Source of the DNA: Streptomyces ardesiacus
GTDB lineage: Bacteria > Actinomycetota > Actinomycetes > Streptomycetales > Streptomycetaceae
NCBI RefSeq assembly: GCF_003112575.1
Contig: NZ_BEWC01000008.1
Span: forward strand, 558,001-622,000
Reading direction: 5' to 3'
DNA: 64,000 nucleotides
A program made the translations under genes and the position numbers. Position 1 is the first letter of the stretch; each line of letters opens with the position of its first letter. The notes beneath the pieces are model-generated. The model did not search any database. It was not told the origin of the DNA and was given only the letters and a program-made list of their open reading frames with translations. Shown one piece after another: positions 30,973-39,165 of the stretch.

Positions 30973-31105
30973 TCGGCGCGGCGAGCGGCGTCCGGGGCGC
31001 GGACGCGCCCGCGAGGCGGGGGCGGTGTCTTGACGCGGGCGTGGCGGCGGCGCTGCGGGCCCTGCGGCCCGGGGTGCGAGACCGCGTCCGGTACGGGCGC
31101 CCGGC

Positions 31106-31357
31106 TCAGCCGGACCTGCGGCGCGCGCCCTCGCGCCGCTTGAGCGCGCGGCGTTCCAGCTCGCTGGTCCCGCCCCACACACCGATGGTCTGCCCGGTGT
31201 CCAACGCCCAGCGCAGACACTGCTGTTGGACCGGGCAGGTGCGGCAGACCGCCTTCGCCTGCTCGGTCTGCAAAGCCGCCGGCCCGGTGGTGCCGATGGG
31301 GAAGAACAGGTCGGGATCCTCCGTCCGGCATGCGGCGTGCTCTCGCCAGTTGTCCAT
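31106..31357 (-). CDS. WhiB-like iron-sulfur transcriptional regulator (WhiB1/WblE type)
   Basis: An 83-residue Wbl protein. The four [4Fe-4S] cysteines are C10, C38, C41 and C47 (HAACR, CRTCPVQQQC), the GVWGG turn is at 59-63, followed by the basic C-terminal RRALKRREGARRR. LFFPIGTTGP places it near the WhiB1/WblE group rather than WhiB/WhiD or WblA. Such proteins bind region 4 of the principal sigma factor and respond to NO or O2. ATG 31357 is chosen because AGGTGA is at a good distance; GTG 31366 would overlap it. Confidence 0.9.
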   Translation of the reverse strand: MDNWREHAACRTEDPDLFFPIGTTGPAALQTEQAKAVCRTCPVQQQCLRWALDTGQTIGVWGGTSELERRALKRREGARRRSG

Positions 31358-31441
31358 CAAAGTCACCTGCGTTCGGTCTCGTTCGCGTCCTCGTGCACTC
31401 TTGCTCCCCTGCGGGTGACCGGTCGGCAGCGGGGCGAAACC

Positions 31442-31474
31442 GGCGCGGTGCCCGGCGGTGCCGGGCGCCGCGCC
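31442..31474 (-). terminator. hairpin terminator after the LysG-like gene
   Basis: A 15-base-pair stem with one mismatch (31442-31456 with 31460-31474, 3-base loop) starts 8 bases after the LysR-type gene's stop in its direction of transcription. No T run. Confidence 0.7.
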
Positions 31475-31481
31475 GCCGGGG

Positions 31482-32384
31482 CTACCGGCGCAGTGCCCCG
31501 GCGGCCGCCGTCACCACCGCGTCCGCCACCGCCGCCAGCGCCGGGGAGTCGAGCTTCCACTGCTGCCAGTACAGCGTGACGTCCACCGCCAGGTCCGGGG
31601 CGAAGCAGACCAGCCGCCCGCCGCGCAGCAGGGGCTCCGCCTGCGGCTGCGGAACCATGCCCCAGCCCAGCCCGGCGGCGACCGCCTCGACGAAACCCTC
31701 CGAGGTCGGTACGTAGTGGCGGGCCGCACTCGCGCCGCCGAGACCGAGCCGGCGCGCGAAGGAGTCCTGGAAGTCGTCACGCCGGTCGAAGACCACGACG
31801 GGCGCGCCGGCAACGGTCTCCTGCGGCGGCCCCGCCAGGTGCCGGGCGGCGAAGTCCGGTGCGGCGCACGGAAGATAGCGCATCCGGCCCAGCACCCGCA
31901 CCGTGCAGCCCGGCACCGGCTCGGGCGAGGAGGTCACCGCCGCCATCACCGCGCCCTCCCGCAGCAGCGTCGCCGTGTGGCCCTCGTCCTCGCGGCGCAG
32001 CTCGAAGCAGAGGGCGGGCTCCCGGGGAAGCGCGGTCAGGGCGGGCAGGAACCAGGTCGCCAGCGAATCCGCGTTCACGGCCACCGACACCCGGGTCGGC
32101 TCCCCCTCGCCCCGCAGGCCCAGCTCGGCCGAGGCGTCCCGCTCCAGCCGCGCCACCTGGCGGGCCAGCCGCACCAGCACGGCACCGGAGTCGGTGGCCC
32201 GCACCGGCTTGGTGCGCAGCAGCAGGACCCGGCCCGTGCGCTGCTCCAGCGCCTTCACCCGCTGGCTGACCGCGGACGGGGTCACGTGCAGGGCGGCGGC
32301 CGCCGCGTCGAACGTGCCCTCGTCCACGACGGCCAGCAGGGTGCGTACGTGGTCCAGCGGAAGGTCGGCGAAGGCCGGGGTCAT
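31482..32384 (-). CDS. lysG: ArgP/LysG family LysR-type regulator
   Basis: A 300-residue LysR-type protein of the ArgP/LysG/IciA branch: LPLDHVRTLLAVVDEGTFDA and LHVTPSAVSQRVKALEQRTG form the winged helix, and RVSVAVNADSLATWFLPAL is the typical start of the effector domain in this branch. LysG activates the divergent lysine/arginine exporter when basic amino acids accumulate. The exporter gene is indeed divergent 77 bases away, so the pair is a standard lysG-lysE unit. Confidence 0.9.
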   Translation of the reverse strand: MTPAFADLPLDHVRTLLAVVDEGTFDAAAAALHVTPSAVSQRVKALEQRTGRVLLLRTKPVRATDSGAVLVRLARQVARLERDASAELGLRGEGEPTRVSVAVNADSLATWFLPALTALPREPALCFELRREDEGHTATLLREGAVMAAVTSSPEPVPGCTVRVLGRMRYLPCAAPDFAARHLAGPPQETVAGAPVVVFDRRDDFQDSFARRLGLGGASAARHYVPTSEGFVEAVAAGLGWGMVPQPQAEPLLRGGRLVCFAPDLAVDVTLYWQQWKLDSPALAAVADAVVTAAAGALRR

Positions 32385-32461
32385 GTCGTCATCACACCGG
32401 CTAATGATAGGTAAGAATCTTTAGCTGTACGTCCTGTGATCGTCCGCTTAGCGTCGAGGGC
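32385..32461. promoter_or_regulatory. divergent lysG-lysE control region
   Basis: A 77-base A+T-rich gap. CTAA at 32401 and TTAG at 32420 flank an A+T-rich core and could be part of a LysG site. TTAGCGT (32448-32454) is a -10-like element 7 bases before the exporter ATG, so that transcript may be leaderless. Confidence 0.5.
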
Positions 32462-33076
32462 ATGAACAACGCCCTCACGGCAGCCGCCGCCGGCTTCGGC
32501 ACCGGACTCTCGCTCATCGTCGCCATCGGCGCCCAGAACGCCTTCGTCCTGCGTCAGGGGGCCCGCCGCGACGCGGTGCTCGCCGTGGTCGGCATCTGCG
32601 CGCTGTCCGACGCCGTGCTCATCGCCCTCGGCGTCGGCGGGGTCGGCGCCGTGGTGGTCGCCTGGCCGGGCGCGCTGACCGCCGTCGGCTGGATCGGCGG
32701 CGCCTTCCTGCTCGGCTACGGCGCCCTGGCCGCACGGCGCGTGTTCCGTCCGGCCGGCGCGCTGCGGGCGGACGGCGACGCGGCGGGCTCCCGGCGCCGG
32801 GCCGTACTCACCTGCCTGGCGCTGACCTGGCTCAACCCGCACGTCTACCTGGACACCGTCTTCCTGCTCGGCTCCGTCGCCGCCGACCGGGGGCCGCTGC
32901 GCTGGACCTTCGGTCTCGGAGCCGCCCTCGCCAGCCTGGTCTGGTTCGCCGCGCTCGGCTTCGGCGCCCGCTACCTCGGCCGCTTCCTGTCCCGGCCCTC
33001 GGCCTGGCGCGTCCTCGACGGCCTGGTGGCCGCCACCATGATCGCCCTCGGGCTCTCCCTCGTCGCCGGGGCCTGA
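32462..33076 (+). CDS. lysE: LysE/ArgO family amino acid exporter
   Basis: A 204-residue membrane protein with five to six helices that exports lysine or arginine using the proton gradient. The start FGTGLSLIVAIGAQNAFVLR is the strongly conserved LysE/ArgO motif; TCLALTWLNPHVYLDTVFLL is the second conserved loop with the NPH motif. Controlled by the divergent LysG. It prevents toxic accumulation of basic amino acids during peptide use. Confidence 0.92.
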   Translation: MNNALTAAAAGFGTGLSLIVAIGAQNAFVLRQGARRDAVLAVVGICALSDAVLIALGVGGVGAVVVAWPGALTAVGWIGGAFLLGYGALAARRVFRPAGALRADGDAAGSRRRAVLTCLALTWLNPHVYLDTVFLLGSVAADRGPLRWTFGLGAALASLVWFAALGFGARYLGRFLSRPSAWRVLDGLVAATMIALGLSLVAGA

Positions 33077-33176
33077 GCCGGGGGACCGGATCCGGCCGTA
33101 CGCGTCCGAGCGGGCCCGGGCGGAGCTGCGATAGTGATCCCCGCACCGAAAGATGTACCGAGCATGTAGGAAGCGC

Positions 33177-34490
33177 GTGGACACGAGCGAGAGCAGCAGT
33201 GAGAGCGGCACCGCGCCCGGGGCGAAGGTCCCGGCCCCGGCACCGGACGGGCAGCGGCGGGGGTGGCGCCGCTGGGCCATGGACACCCGCCCCCTGCGCC
33301 GCCCGGCCTACCGCAGACTCTGGTCCTCCACCATCGTCACGGCCGTCGGCAGCCAGCTCACCGCCGTCGCCGTGCCCAAGCAGATCTACGACATCACCGG
33401 TTCCTCGGCCTGGGTGGGCGCCGCGAGCCTCGCCGGACTCGTGCCGCTCGTCGTGTTCGCGCTGTGGGGCGGCGCGGTGGCCGACACCATGGACCGCCGC
33501 AAGCTGCTGCTGATCACCAACACCGGCATCGCGGTGACCTCCCTGCTCTTCTGGATACAGGCGGTCACCGGCCTGGAGTCGGTGGCCGCCCTGATGCTCC
33601 TGCTCGCCCTGCAGCAGGCCTTCTGGGGCCTCAACGCCCCGGCCCGCAACGCCTCCATCGCCCGTCTGGTGCCCGAGGACGAGCTGCCCGCCGCCAACGC
33701 CCTCGGCTCGACCGTCATGCAGACCGGGCAGGTGGTCGGCCCGCTCCTCGCCGGTGCGCTGATCCCGCTGATCGGACTGCCCGAGCTGTACCTCATCGAC
33801 GCCCTGGCCCTGTGCGTCACCGTGTGGGCGGTCCACCGGCTCCCCGCACTGCCTCCGACGGCGGCCGCGGCGGTGCGGCGCGCGGGCGTGCGCGAGGTCG
33901 TGGCGGGCTTCCGCTACATCGCCGGGCACAAGGTGCTGCTGCTCTCCTTCCTGGCCGACATCGTCGCCATGGTCCTCGGCATGCCCCGCGCCCTGTTCCC
34001 GCAGCTCGCGGCCGAGACCTACGCCCCGTGGGGCGAGGGGCTCGCGCTGGGCCTGCTGTTCGCGGCGATTCCCATCGGCGCGGTGGCCGGCGGGCTGTTC
34101 TCCGGCACCTTCTCGCGGGCCCGCCGGCACGGCTGGATGGTGATCGGCGCGGTGGTGGTGTGGGGCGCCGCCATCACCGGCTTCGGGCTGAGCGGCAGCC
34201 TGTGGCTCGCGGTGGCGTTCCTGGCCGTGGCCGGTGTCGCCGACATGGTCTCCATGGTCTTCCGGGGCGCGATCCTGCTGTCCGCGGCCACCGACGAGAT
34301 GCGCGGGCGCATGCAGGGCGTGTTCACCGTCGTCGTGGCGGGCGGCCCGCGGCTCGCCGACGTCCTGCACGGCGGGGCGGGCTCCGCCTTCGGCGCGCGG
34401 GAGGCCGTGGCCGGGGGCGGGCTGCTGGTCGTGGCGGTGATGCTGGCCCTGGCCGCCGCGATGCCGGCGCTGCGCCGCTACCGGGTCTGA
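33177..34490 (+). CDS. MFS transporter, EntS-like exporter
   Basis: About 437 residues, twelve predicted helices, major facilitator of the EntS/DHA3 group: RPLRRPAYRRLWSSTIVTAV at the start, GGAVADTMDRRKLLLITN is the A-like cytoplasmic loop 2-3 motif, and RNASIARLVPEDELPAANAL is typical of enterobactin/macrolide exporters. Likely a drug or siderophore efflux pump; no siderophore genes are nearby. GTG 33177 follows AGGAAG; ATG 33153 in the same frame is possible. Translation ends 7 bases before the convergent cNMP-binding gene. Confidence 0.85.
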   Translation: MDTSESSSESGTAPGAKVPAPAPDGQRRGWRRWAMDTRPLRRPAYRRLWSSTIVTAVGSQLTAVAVPKQIYDITGSSAWVGAASLAGLVPLVVFALWGGAVADTMDRRKLLLITNTGIAVTSLLFWIQAVTGLESVAALMLLLALQQAFWGLNAPARNASIARLVPEDELPAANALGSTVMQTGQVVGPLLAGALIPLIGLPELYLIDALALCVTVWAVHRLPALPPTAAAAVRRAGVREVVAGFRYIAGHKVLLLSFLADIVAMVLGMPRALFPQLAAETYAPWGEGLALGLLFAAIPIGAVAGGLFSGTFSRARRHGWMVIGAVVVWGAAITGFGLSGSLWLAVAFLAVAGVADMVSMVFRGAILLSAATDEMRGRMQGVFTVVVAGGPRLADVLHGGAGSAFGAREAVAGGGLLVVAVMLALAAAMPALRRYRV

Positions 34491-34497
34491 CGGCGCC

Positions 34498-34953
34498 TCA
34501 CAGGGTGCCGTGTCCGTGCAGCGCGTAGTGCTCGATGAGCCGGGCCCGGGTGTTCTCCAGCCGGTGCGCGAGGATCTCCGCGACCGTGCGCACCAGCACG
34601 ATGCCGAGCTGCGGATCCCGCTCGCACAGGTCGAGCACCGCAGCCGCCTCGAACTCGTGGGCCCGCACCGGGCTGAACGCCTCGGCGCCGAAGTCCCATT
34701 CGTAGGGCGGGAACAGCCAGGACCAGCCGAGCAGGTCGCCCACACCGAGGCTGGCGACCGTGACCCGCTGCAGGGACGTCACCCGCTGCGTCAGGGAGAC
34801 CGCGCCGGAGCGGATGACCCAGAAACGGTCCGCCCTGCCCCCCGCCTCGAAGATCCGCGTGTCCTCCGGGAAGACGACCTCCTGGGCCAGCTCCATCAGC
34901 CGCGCGCGCTGGGGGAGGGGGAGGGCGTTCAGGAGTTTGATCGCTTTGGTCAT
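34498..34953 (-). CDS. stand-alone cyclic-nucleotide-binding (Crp-like) domain protein
   Basis: A 151-residue protein consisting of only a cNMP-binding beta-barrel and its C-helix: LMELAQEVVFPEDTRIFEAG, RFWVIRSGAVSLTQ, VGDLLGWSWLFPPYEWDFGA, then VRTVAEILAHRLENTRARLI. It has no DNA-binding domain, so it likely signals by protein contact. The GDLLGWSWL variant of the phosphate-binding cassette lacks the GE-x-AL and the Arg of true cAMP binders, so its ligand is uncertain. GAGGAG is 9 bases before the ATG. Confidence 0.83.
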   Translation of the reverse strand: MTKAIKLLNALPLPQRARLMELAQEVVFPEDTRIFEAGGRADRFWVIRSGAVSLTQRVTSLQRVTVASLGVGDLLGWSWLFPPYEWDFGAEAFSPVRAHEFEAAAVLDLCERDPQLGIVLVRTVAEILAHRLENTRARLIEHYALHGHGTL

Positions 34954-35256
34954 GGCACGGGGCTCCTCGCCGGCGATTCGATTCCGGGGCTTTCCCTATG
35001 TCCATTTCAGTCGCTGCCGGCGCCCTGAGCACCTCGGCGGACGAGGGTTCCCGTGCGGATTGTGTGCGGGAGGCGGGGACGGGGACGCGAGGGCGCGCAA
35101 AGGACATGAAAAAGCCCTGGCCGGACGGGGGAGGCCGGCCAGGGCCGTGAGCGGTGACCGCGGAGGACTTCCCGTCGACTCCGTCGCCACGTATGGATGA
35201 ACGCTAAACCATCTCTGGGGGTTCCATGAAACCGGTACCGGGGCGAGTGACCCGTT
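34954..35256. other. intergenic region with a strong terminator
   Basis: These 303 bases show no credible gene. They contain the leader of the cNMP-binding gene, the intrinsic terminator of the decarboxylase gene (35109-35145), and, at 35228-35260, a loose inverted repeat with GAAAC and GTTTC ends just behind the decarboxylase stop. Confidence 0.6.
35109..35145 (-). terminator. intrinsic terminator of the PLP decarboxylase gene
   Basis: A perfect 11-base-pair stem (35114-35124 with 35135-35145, 10-base loop) followed on the minus strand by five T residues (plus 35109-35113). This is a textbook rho-independent terminator, which is uncommon in so G+C-rich a genome, about 110 bases after the gene's stop. 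Confidence 0.85.
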
Positions 35257-36762
35257 TCACTGAGCCGCCCCACGGTCCGCGCCCCGGCTGTCACGCTCCG
35301 CGACGACCCTGATCGTCTCCAGCGCCGGATCGGTCGGATCCGGCAGGTACATCCCGGCCTCCAGACCGCTGCGCAGGTAGCGCAGCACCGGCTCGGCCAG
35401 CCTCTCGCCCGGCAGGACGGCCGGAATGCCCGGCGGATACGGCGTGATCATCTCCGCCGCGATCCGGCCGGCGGCCCGCTCCACGGGCACGTCCTCGGTG
35501 GGGCCGAAGAACGCGTCCCGCGGCAGGTGCGCCTGCGGCATCCGCAGCTCGGCAGGGGAGGGCACCGCGACGCGCGGCGCGGGCGCCATACCGGGGGCGG
35601 CGCGGGCGAGGTCCTTGAGGGCGGTGAGCAGCTCGTCCGCGGTCTCCCGGTCGTCGCCGTGGGTGATCTGCGCGCCGATGCGGCGGTGGTCGGTGAGGTG
35701 CGCGACCACGCCGCGGTGCTCGCGCAGCCAGTCCGCCGCCTGGAAACCCGAGATGCCGAGTCCGTCGAGGTCGACGACGACCGGCAGCGGATCGAAGCCG
35801 TGGGCCCTGCCGGGGCCGCAGAAGTCGTCGCGGTCGTTGACGTGCATGCCGCCGATCCCCTCGATCGCCGTACGCACGTCGGCCGCCAGCTTCAGCGCCC
35901 CGCCCATCAGCTCCTGCCCGCCGAGTGCCATCTGGCGGCGCCAGCCGTCGAGACCGGCGAAGATCAGCACCGAGGGGCTGGTGGTGCTCAGCAGGTCGGC
36001 GCGCATGCCGAGGAGCTTCGGCTGCACCAGGTCGCCGCGCAGATGGAACACCGAGCCCTGTTCGAGACCGCTGCCCATCTTGTGGATGCTGGTCACGCAG
36101 ACGTCGGCGCCCGCGTCCATCGCCCAGGACGGCAGGTCGGGGTGGAAGGGCAGATGCGCGCCCCACGCCTCGTCGACGATCAGCGGCACCGAACGCCGGT
36201 GGCAGACCTCCGCGACGGCCCGCAGGTCGGCGCTCGCACCGTACGGCGTCGGGCTGGTGACCAGGGCGCCCTTGGCGTCGGGATGGGCGGCGAACGCCTC
36301 CTCGAAGGCATCCGCGGACGGCGGGTGCGCCAGGTGCAGCCCGGCGTCCCAGCTCGGCTCGACCCAGACCGGTGCGATGCCGGACAGGATCAGCCCCGAC
36401 ACCACGGACTTGTGGGCGTCCCGGCCGATCAGCAGCTTCTCGTGCGGACCCGCGACCGCCAGCATCGCCGCCTTCACCGACAGGGAACTCCCGCACGTCG
36501 AGAAGAACGTGTGATCGGCGTGCACGGCGTCCGCCATCAGGTCCTGGGCGCGCTGCAGCACCCGCCCCCGGGTGAGCCGGTCGTCCAGCCCGGCCGTCGC
36601 CAGCACGTCGCCGAGGAACACCGCGTCGCCCAGCACCTCGCGCACCGCGGGGTCCGCGCCGCGCGCCTGCTTGTGCCCGGGCGGCGTGAACGCCAGCCGC
36701 CCTTCGCGGCGGTACTCGACGAGGGCTTCCAGGACCGGTGCGCGGCGGTGATCGGCTGTCAT
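35257..36762 (-). CDS. Orn/Lys/Arg decarboxylase-family PLP enzyme
   Basis: A 501-residue fold-type I PLP enzyme of the major Orn/Lys/Arg decarboxylase family (short form without the N-terminal wing domain). GRLAFTPPGHKQARGADPAV is the family N-terminus, STCGSSLSVKAAMLAV binds the PLP phosphate, VDEAWGAHLPFHPDLP carries the ring-binding Asp, and SIHKMGSGLEQGS holds the Schiff-base Lys. It probably makes cadaverine, putrescine or agmatine; a bifunctional aminotransferase-like annotation is also used. ATG 36762. The 28-base gap to the small upstream gene suggests an operon. Confidence 0.87.
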   Translation of the reverse strand: MTADHRRAPVLEALVEYRREGRLAFTPPGHKQARGADPAVREVLGDAVFLGDVLATAGLDDRLTRGRVLQRAQDLMADAVHADHTFFSTCGSSLSVKAAMLAVAGPHEKLLIGRDAHKSVVSGLILSGIAPVWVEPSWDAGLHLAHPPSADAFEEAFAAHPDAKGALVTSPTPYGASADLRAVAEVCHRRSVPLIVDEAWGAHLPFHPDLPSWAMDAGADVCVTSIHKMGSGLEQGSVFHLRGDLVQPKLLGMRADLLSTTSPSVLIFAGLDGWRRQMALGGQELMGGALKLAADVRTAIEGIGGMHVNDRDDFCGPGRAHGFDPLPVVVDLDGLGISGFQAADWLREHRGVVAHLTDHRRIGAQITHGDDRETADELLTALKDLARAAPGMAPAPRVAVPSPAELRMPQAHLPRDAFFGPTEDVPVERAAGRIAAEMITPYPPGIPAVLPGERLAEPVLRYLRSGLEAGMYLPDPTDPALETIRVVAERDSRGADRGAAQ

Positions 36763-36790
36763 GCCGCCCGGTTTCCCTCCCGGCGGCGCG

Positions 36791-37027
36791 TCAATCCGCC
36801 CCGTCGTCCCTCACCCGCGGGCCACGGCCCGGGGTCAGCACCTCGTCCAGCACCCGCAGGACCGCCTCGTAGGCCACCGTCCGCACGGCGGCCTCCCGGG
36901 AGCCCTCCGGGTCGGTGGGGCGCAGCGCCTCGCTGCGCGCCCGCCAGCTCCGCCTCTCCTCCAGCGCACACGCCCTGGCCCGGCGCATGCGGCGCAGCAG
37001 TTCGTCCGAGTCCACAACATCCGTCAT
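36791..37027 (-). CDS. small conserved-looking protein of unknown function
   Basis: A 78-residue basic helical protein (DELLRRMRRARACALEERRS, AAVRTVAYEAVLRVLDEVL). Codon use has G or C at almost every third position and the start ATG 37027 follows GCGGAG, so I regard it as real. No motif is recognised. It is divergent from the RsbW-like gene at 37181 and lies upstream of the decarboxylase gene in the same direction. Confidence 0.6.
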   Translation of the reverse strand: MTDVVDSDELLRRMRRARACALEERRSWRARSEALRPTDPEGSREAAVRTVAYEAVLRVLDEVLTPGRGPRVRDDGAD

Positions 37028-37180
37028 GCACTCCGCGTACCCCCGCACGGCGCCCGGATGGCCCGTGGGCCGCACGGAGGACCCGAGGTTTGCCGGTACC
37101 CGCAGAGGTGAGCCGACAGTGACGGGGCAGTACGGCACCCACGGCCGAACCGAACCGTCCACCGACCAGGGAGCTGACGG

Positions 37181-37630
37181 ATGAGCGAGAGGGACACGAC
37201 CCGGCCCGTCGACCAGCGGGCCACGGGCACACACCGCCGGGACCGGCCGTGCAGGCCCGCCGACGCGCGCCGGGCGGTCGAGCACGCCGTCACCGCATGC
37301 CGCGGCATCCACGCCCCGTGCGACGTGGGCGCCCTGTCGGACGCCGTGCTCGTGGCCTCCGAACTGACCACCAACGCCATCCTGCACGGCGGCGGCGTCA
37401 CCGACTTCCGGGTCGACGTCGTCGAACCCGGCGCGCACCCCGGAGTACGGCTGTCGGTGTGCGACCGCAGCCGCGACCTCCCGGTGGCCGTACCGCCCAC
37501 CGACGACCGCGGCCGACGGCGCCTGGGCGGCCACGGCTGGCCGATCGTCTGCCGTCTGGCCCGCGAGGTCCGCGTGGCAGACCTTCCCTCGGAAGGCAAG
37601 TGCATCACCGTGGTCGTTCCGCTGTCCTGA
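37181..37630 (+). CDS. ATP-binding protein, RsbW/anti-sigma kinase type, upstream of sigM
   Basis: A 149-residue HATPase_c_2 protein. N-box VASELTTNAILHGGG, VCDRSRDLPVAVPPT in the G1 position and RRLGGHGWPIVCRLA in the G2 position. It precedes the SigM-like gene by 184 bases in the same direction, so it is the first candidate anti-sigma factor for it. The Asp-Gly residues of strict kinases are partly altered, so kinase activity is uncertain. Confidence 0.84.
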   Translation: MSERDTTRPVDQRATGTHRRDRPCRPADARRAVEHAVTACRGIHAPCDVGALSDAVLVASELTTNAILHGGGVTDFRVDVVEPGAHPGVRLSVCDRSRDLPVAVPPTDDRGRRRLGGHGWPIVCRLAREVRVADLPSEGKCITVVVPLS

Positions 37631-37814
37631 TGACTTTTGGAAAAGCGGAGTTTGTTCCACCGGGGCAGGGGCAGTCGCAGTTTCGTGCTTCGGACCGGAG
37701 GCGCAGCAGCGGGAGCGGTACGGCTGTTTCGGTACTCCGGCTGTGCCGGGGCGACCCGGACAGCGCCGTTCCCGCGGAAAGTCCCCTGAGACCACCGTTC
37801 AGGAGCGAATCCGC

Positions 37815-38675
37815 ATGCTCATAGAAACGCCCACCATCCGTCCCGGTACCCCCCAGTCCGCCGACCCCGCCGCCCCGGCCCGCCGTCGTCACGACGACGC
37901 CCCCGACACCATGGCCCTCTTCGGCCGGCTCGCGGAACTGCCGGACGGGCCCGAGCGGGACGCCGTGCGCGACGAACTGGTCACGGCCTGGCTGCCCATG
38001 GCCCACCGGATCGCCGGGCGGTTCCGGGACCGCGGCGAATCCCTGGAGGACCTCCGCCAGGTGGCGGCGCTCGGCCTGGTCAAGGCCATCGACCGTTTCG
38101 ACCCCGGGCGGGGAGCCTTCGAGAGCTACGCCGTGCCCACCATCACCGGCGAGGTCAAGCGCCACTTCCGCGACCGCATGTGGGCCCTGCGGGTGCCCCG
38201 CCGGGTCCAGGAACTGCGCAACAAGGTGCGCATCGCCCGCCGGGAGCTCGCCCAGAGCCCGGGCAGCCCCGAGCCCTCGGTGGCCGCCCTCGCGGCCCAC
38301 ACCGGGCTGACCGAGGAAGAGGTCGGCGCCGGCATGGAGGCGCTGGAGAGCTTCAGCACCCTGTCGCTGGACGCCGAACTGTCGGCCGGCGACGACGGCT
38401 ACAGCCTCGCCGACACCCTCGGCGCCGCGGACGGCTCGTACGACACCGTGATCGACCGCGAGTCCGCCAAGGAGGGTCTGCGCAGGCTGCCCGAGCGCGA
38501 GCGCGCCATCCTCTACATGCGCTTCTTCGAGGACATGACGCAAAGCCGCATCGCCGACTGCCTGGGCATCTCGCAGATGCACGTCTCGCGGCTCATCAGC
38601 CGCAGCTGCGCCCGGGTGCGCGACGAGGCGATGGGGGAGCGGGCCGCCCGTCCGGGCCGCGCGGTGCGCACGTGA
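37815..38675 (+). CDS. sigM: SigM-like SigB/SigF-family RNA polymerase sigma factor
   Basis: A 286-residue intact sigma factor of the SigB/F/G family. Region 2: MAHRIAGRFRDRGESLEDLR and QVAALGLVKAIDRFDPGRGA; FESYAVPTITGEVKRHFRDR leads into region 3 (RVPRRVQELRNKVRIARREL); region 4 has RERAILYMRFFEDMTQSRIA with CLGISQMHVSRLIS as the recognition helix. GGAG lies about 9 bases before the ATG. Position and family agree with S. coelicolor sigM (from memory SCO7314), part of the SigB-SigL-SigM osmotic stress cascade. No exact SigB-type promoter was found just upstream; GGTAC-containing near matches occur around 37720-37735. Confidence 0.85.
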   Translation: MLIETPTIRPGTPQSADPAAPARRRHDDAPDTMALFGRLAELPDGPERDAVRDELVTAWLPMAHRIAGRFRDRGESLEDLRQVAALGLVKAIDRFDPGRGAFESYAVPTITGEVKRHFRDRMWALRVPRRVQELRNKVRIARRELAQSPGSPEPSVAALAAHTGLTEEEVGAGMEALESFSTLSLDAELSAGDDGYSLADTLGAADGSYDTVIDRESAKEGLRRLPERERAILYMRFFEDMTQSRIADCLGISQMHVSRLISRSCARVRDEAMGERAARPGRAVRT

Positions 38676-38731
38676 GGGCGCGCACGGACGGCACGCCCCA
38701 AAGGACGGGGGACCAGGGAGGGACGAGACGG

Positions 38732-38980
38732 ATGCTGATGCCACACCCCGAGGTGCTGCGCAGGCTCCTCGCGGAGTACGAGGCGGCCGCGGTGGCCGAG
38801 CCCGCGGGCGCGGCCGGCGAACCGGGTCCGCGGACCCGGGACCTCGCGTACACGCTGTGCGTGTCGACCGGCACGCGGGACGTACGGCGGGCCCTGGAGG
38901 CCGCCCGGAGCCAGTTGGCGGACGCGCTGGAGCCGGCGGCCCCCGTGCCCGGCGGCACGCACGCGGGCGTGGGGGACTGA
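38732..38980 (+). CDS. DUF5133 domain protein
   Basis: An 82-residue protein matching DUF5133: starts LMPHPEVLRRLLAEYEAA and has the hallmark DLAYTLCVSTGTRDVRRALEAA. Found almost only in Streptomyces, often beside SigB-family sigma factors; function unknown. GGGAGG lies upstream of ATG 38732. It lies 56 bases after the SigM-like gene and is probably co-transcribed. Confidence 0.85.
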   Translation: MLMPHPEVLRRLLAEYEAAAVAEPAGAAGEPGPRTRDLAYTLCVSTGTRDVRRALEAARSQLADALEPAAPVPGGTHAGVGD

Positions 38981-39012
38981 GGGCGAGGCACACGGGAAAC
39001 CGAGGGACGGCC

Positions 39013-39056
39013 GGACCGAGGGACCGACGGACCGACGGACCGGGGGACCGGGGGAC
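39013..39056. repeat. 8-bp tandem micro-repeat
   Basis: GGACCGAC-type octamers repeat five and a half times in the non-coding gap between the DUF5133 and DUF1206 genes. Likely a slippage product with no assigned role. Confidence 0.75.
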
Positions 39057-39165
39057 GAAACAGCGGCGCGACCCACGGACGCCCGTCCCGGGCCCGCGCC
39101 GTACGGGCAGCCGCGCGGTGTGCGCGGAGCGGGCCGGGGCATCCGGACCCGGGGAGGGGATGCAC

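Noticed and set aside
37096..37101. GGGTAC on the minus strand as a SigB-type promoter for the small gene 36791-37027
   Set aside because: No GNNT element is found 14-16 bases upstream of it.
39013..39056. 8-bp tandem repeats as an origin or iteron array
   Set aside because: Short simple-sequence repeat in a gene gap with no replication gene nearby; slippage is more likely.
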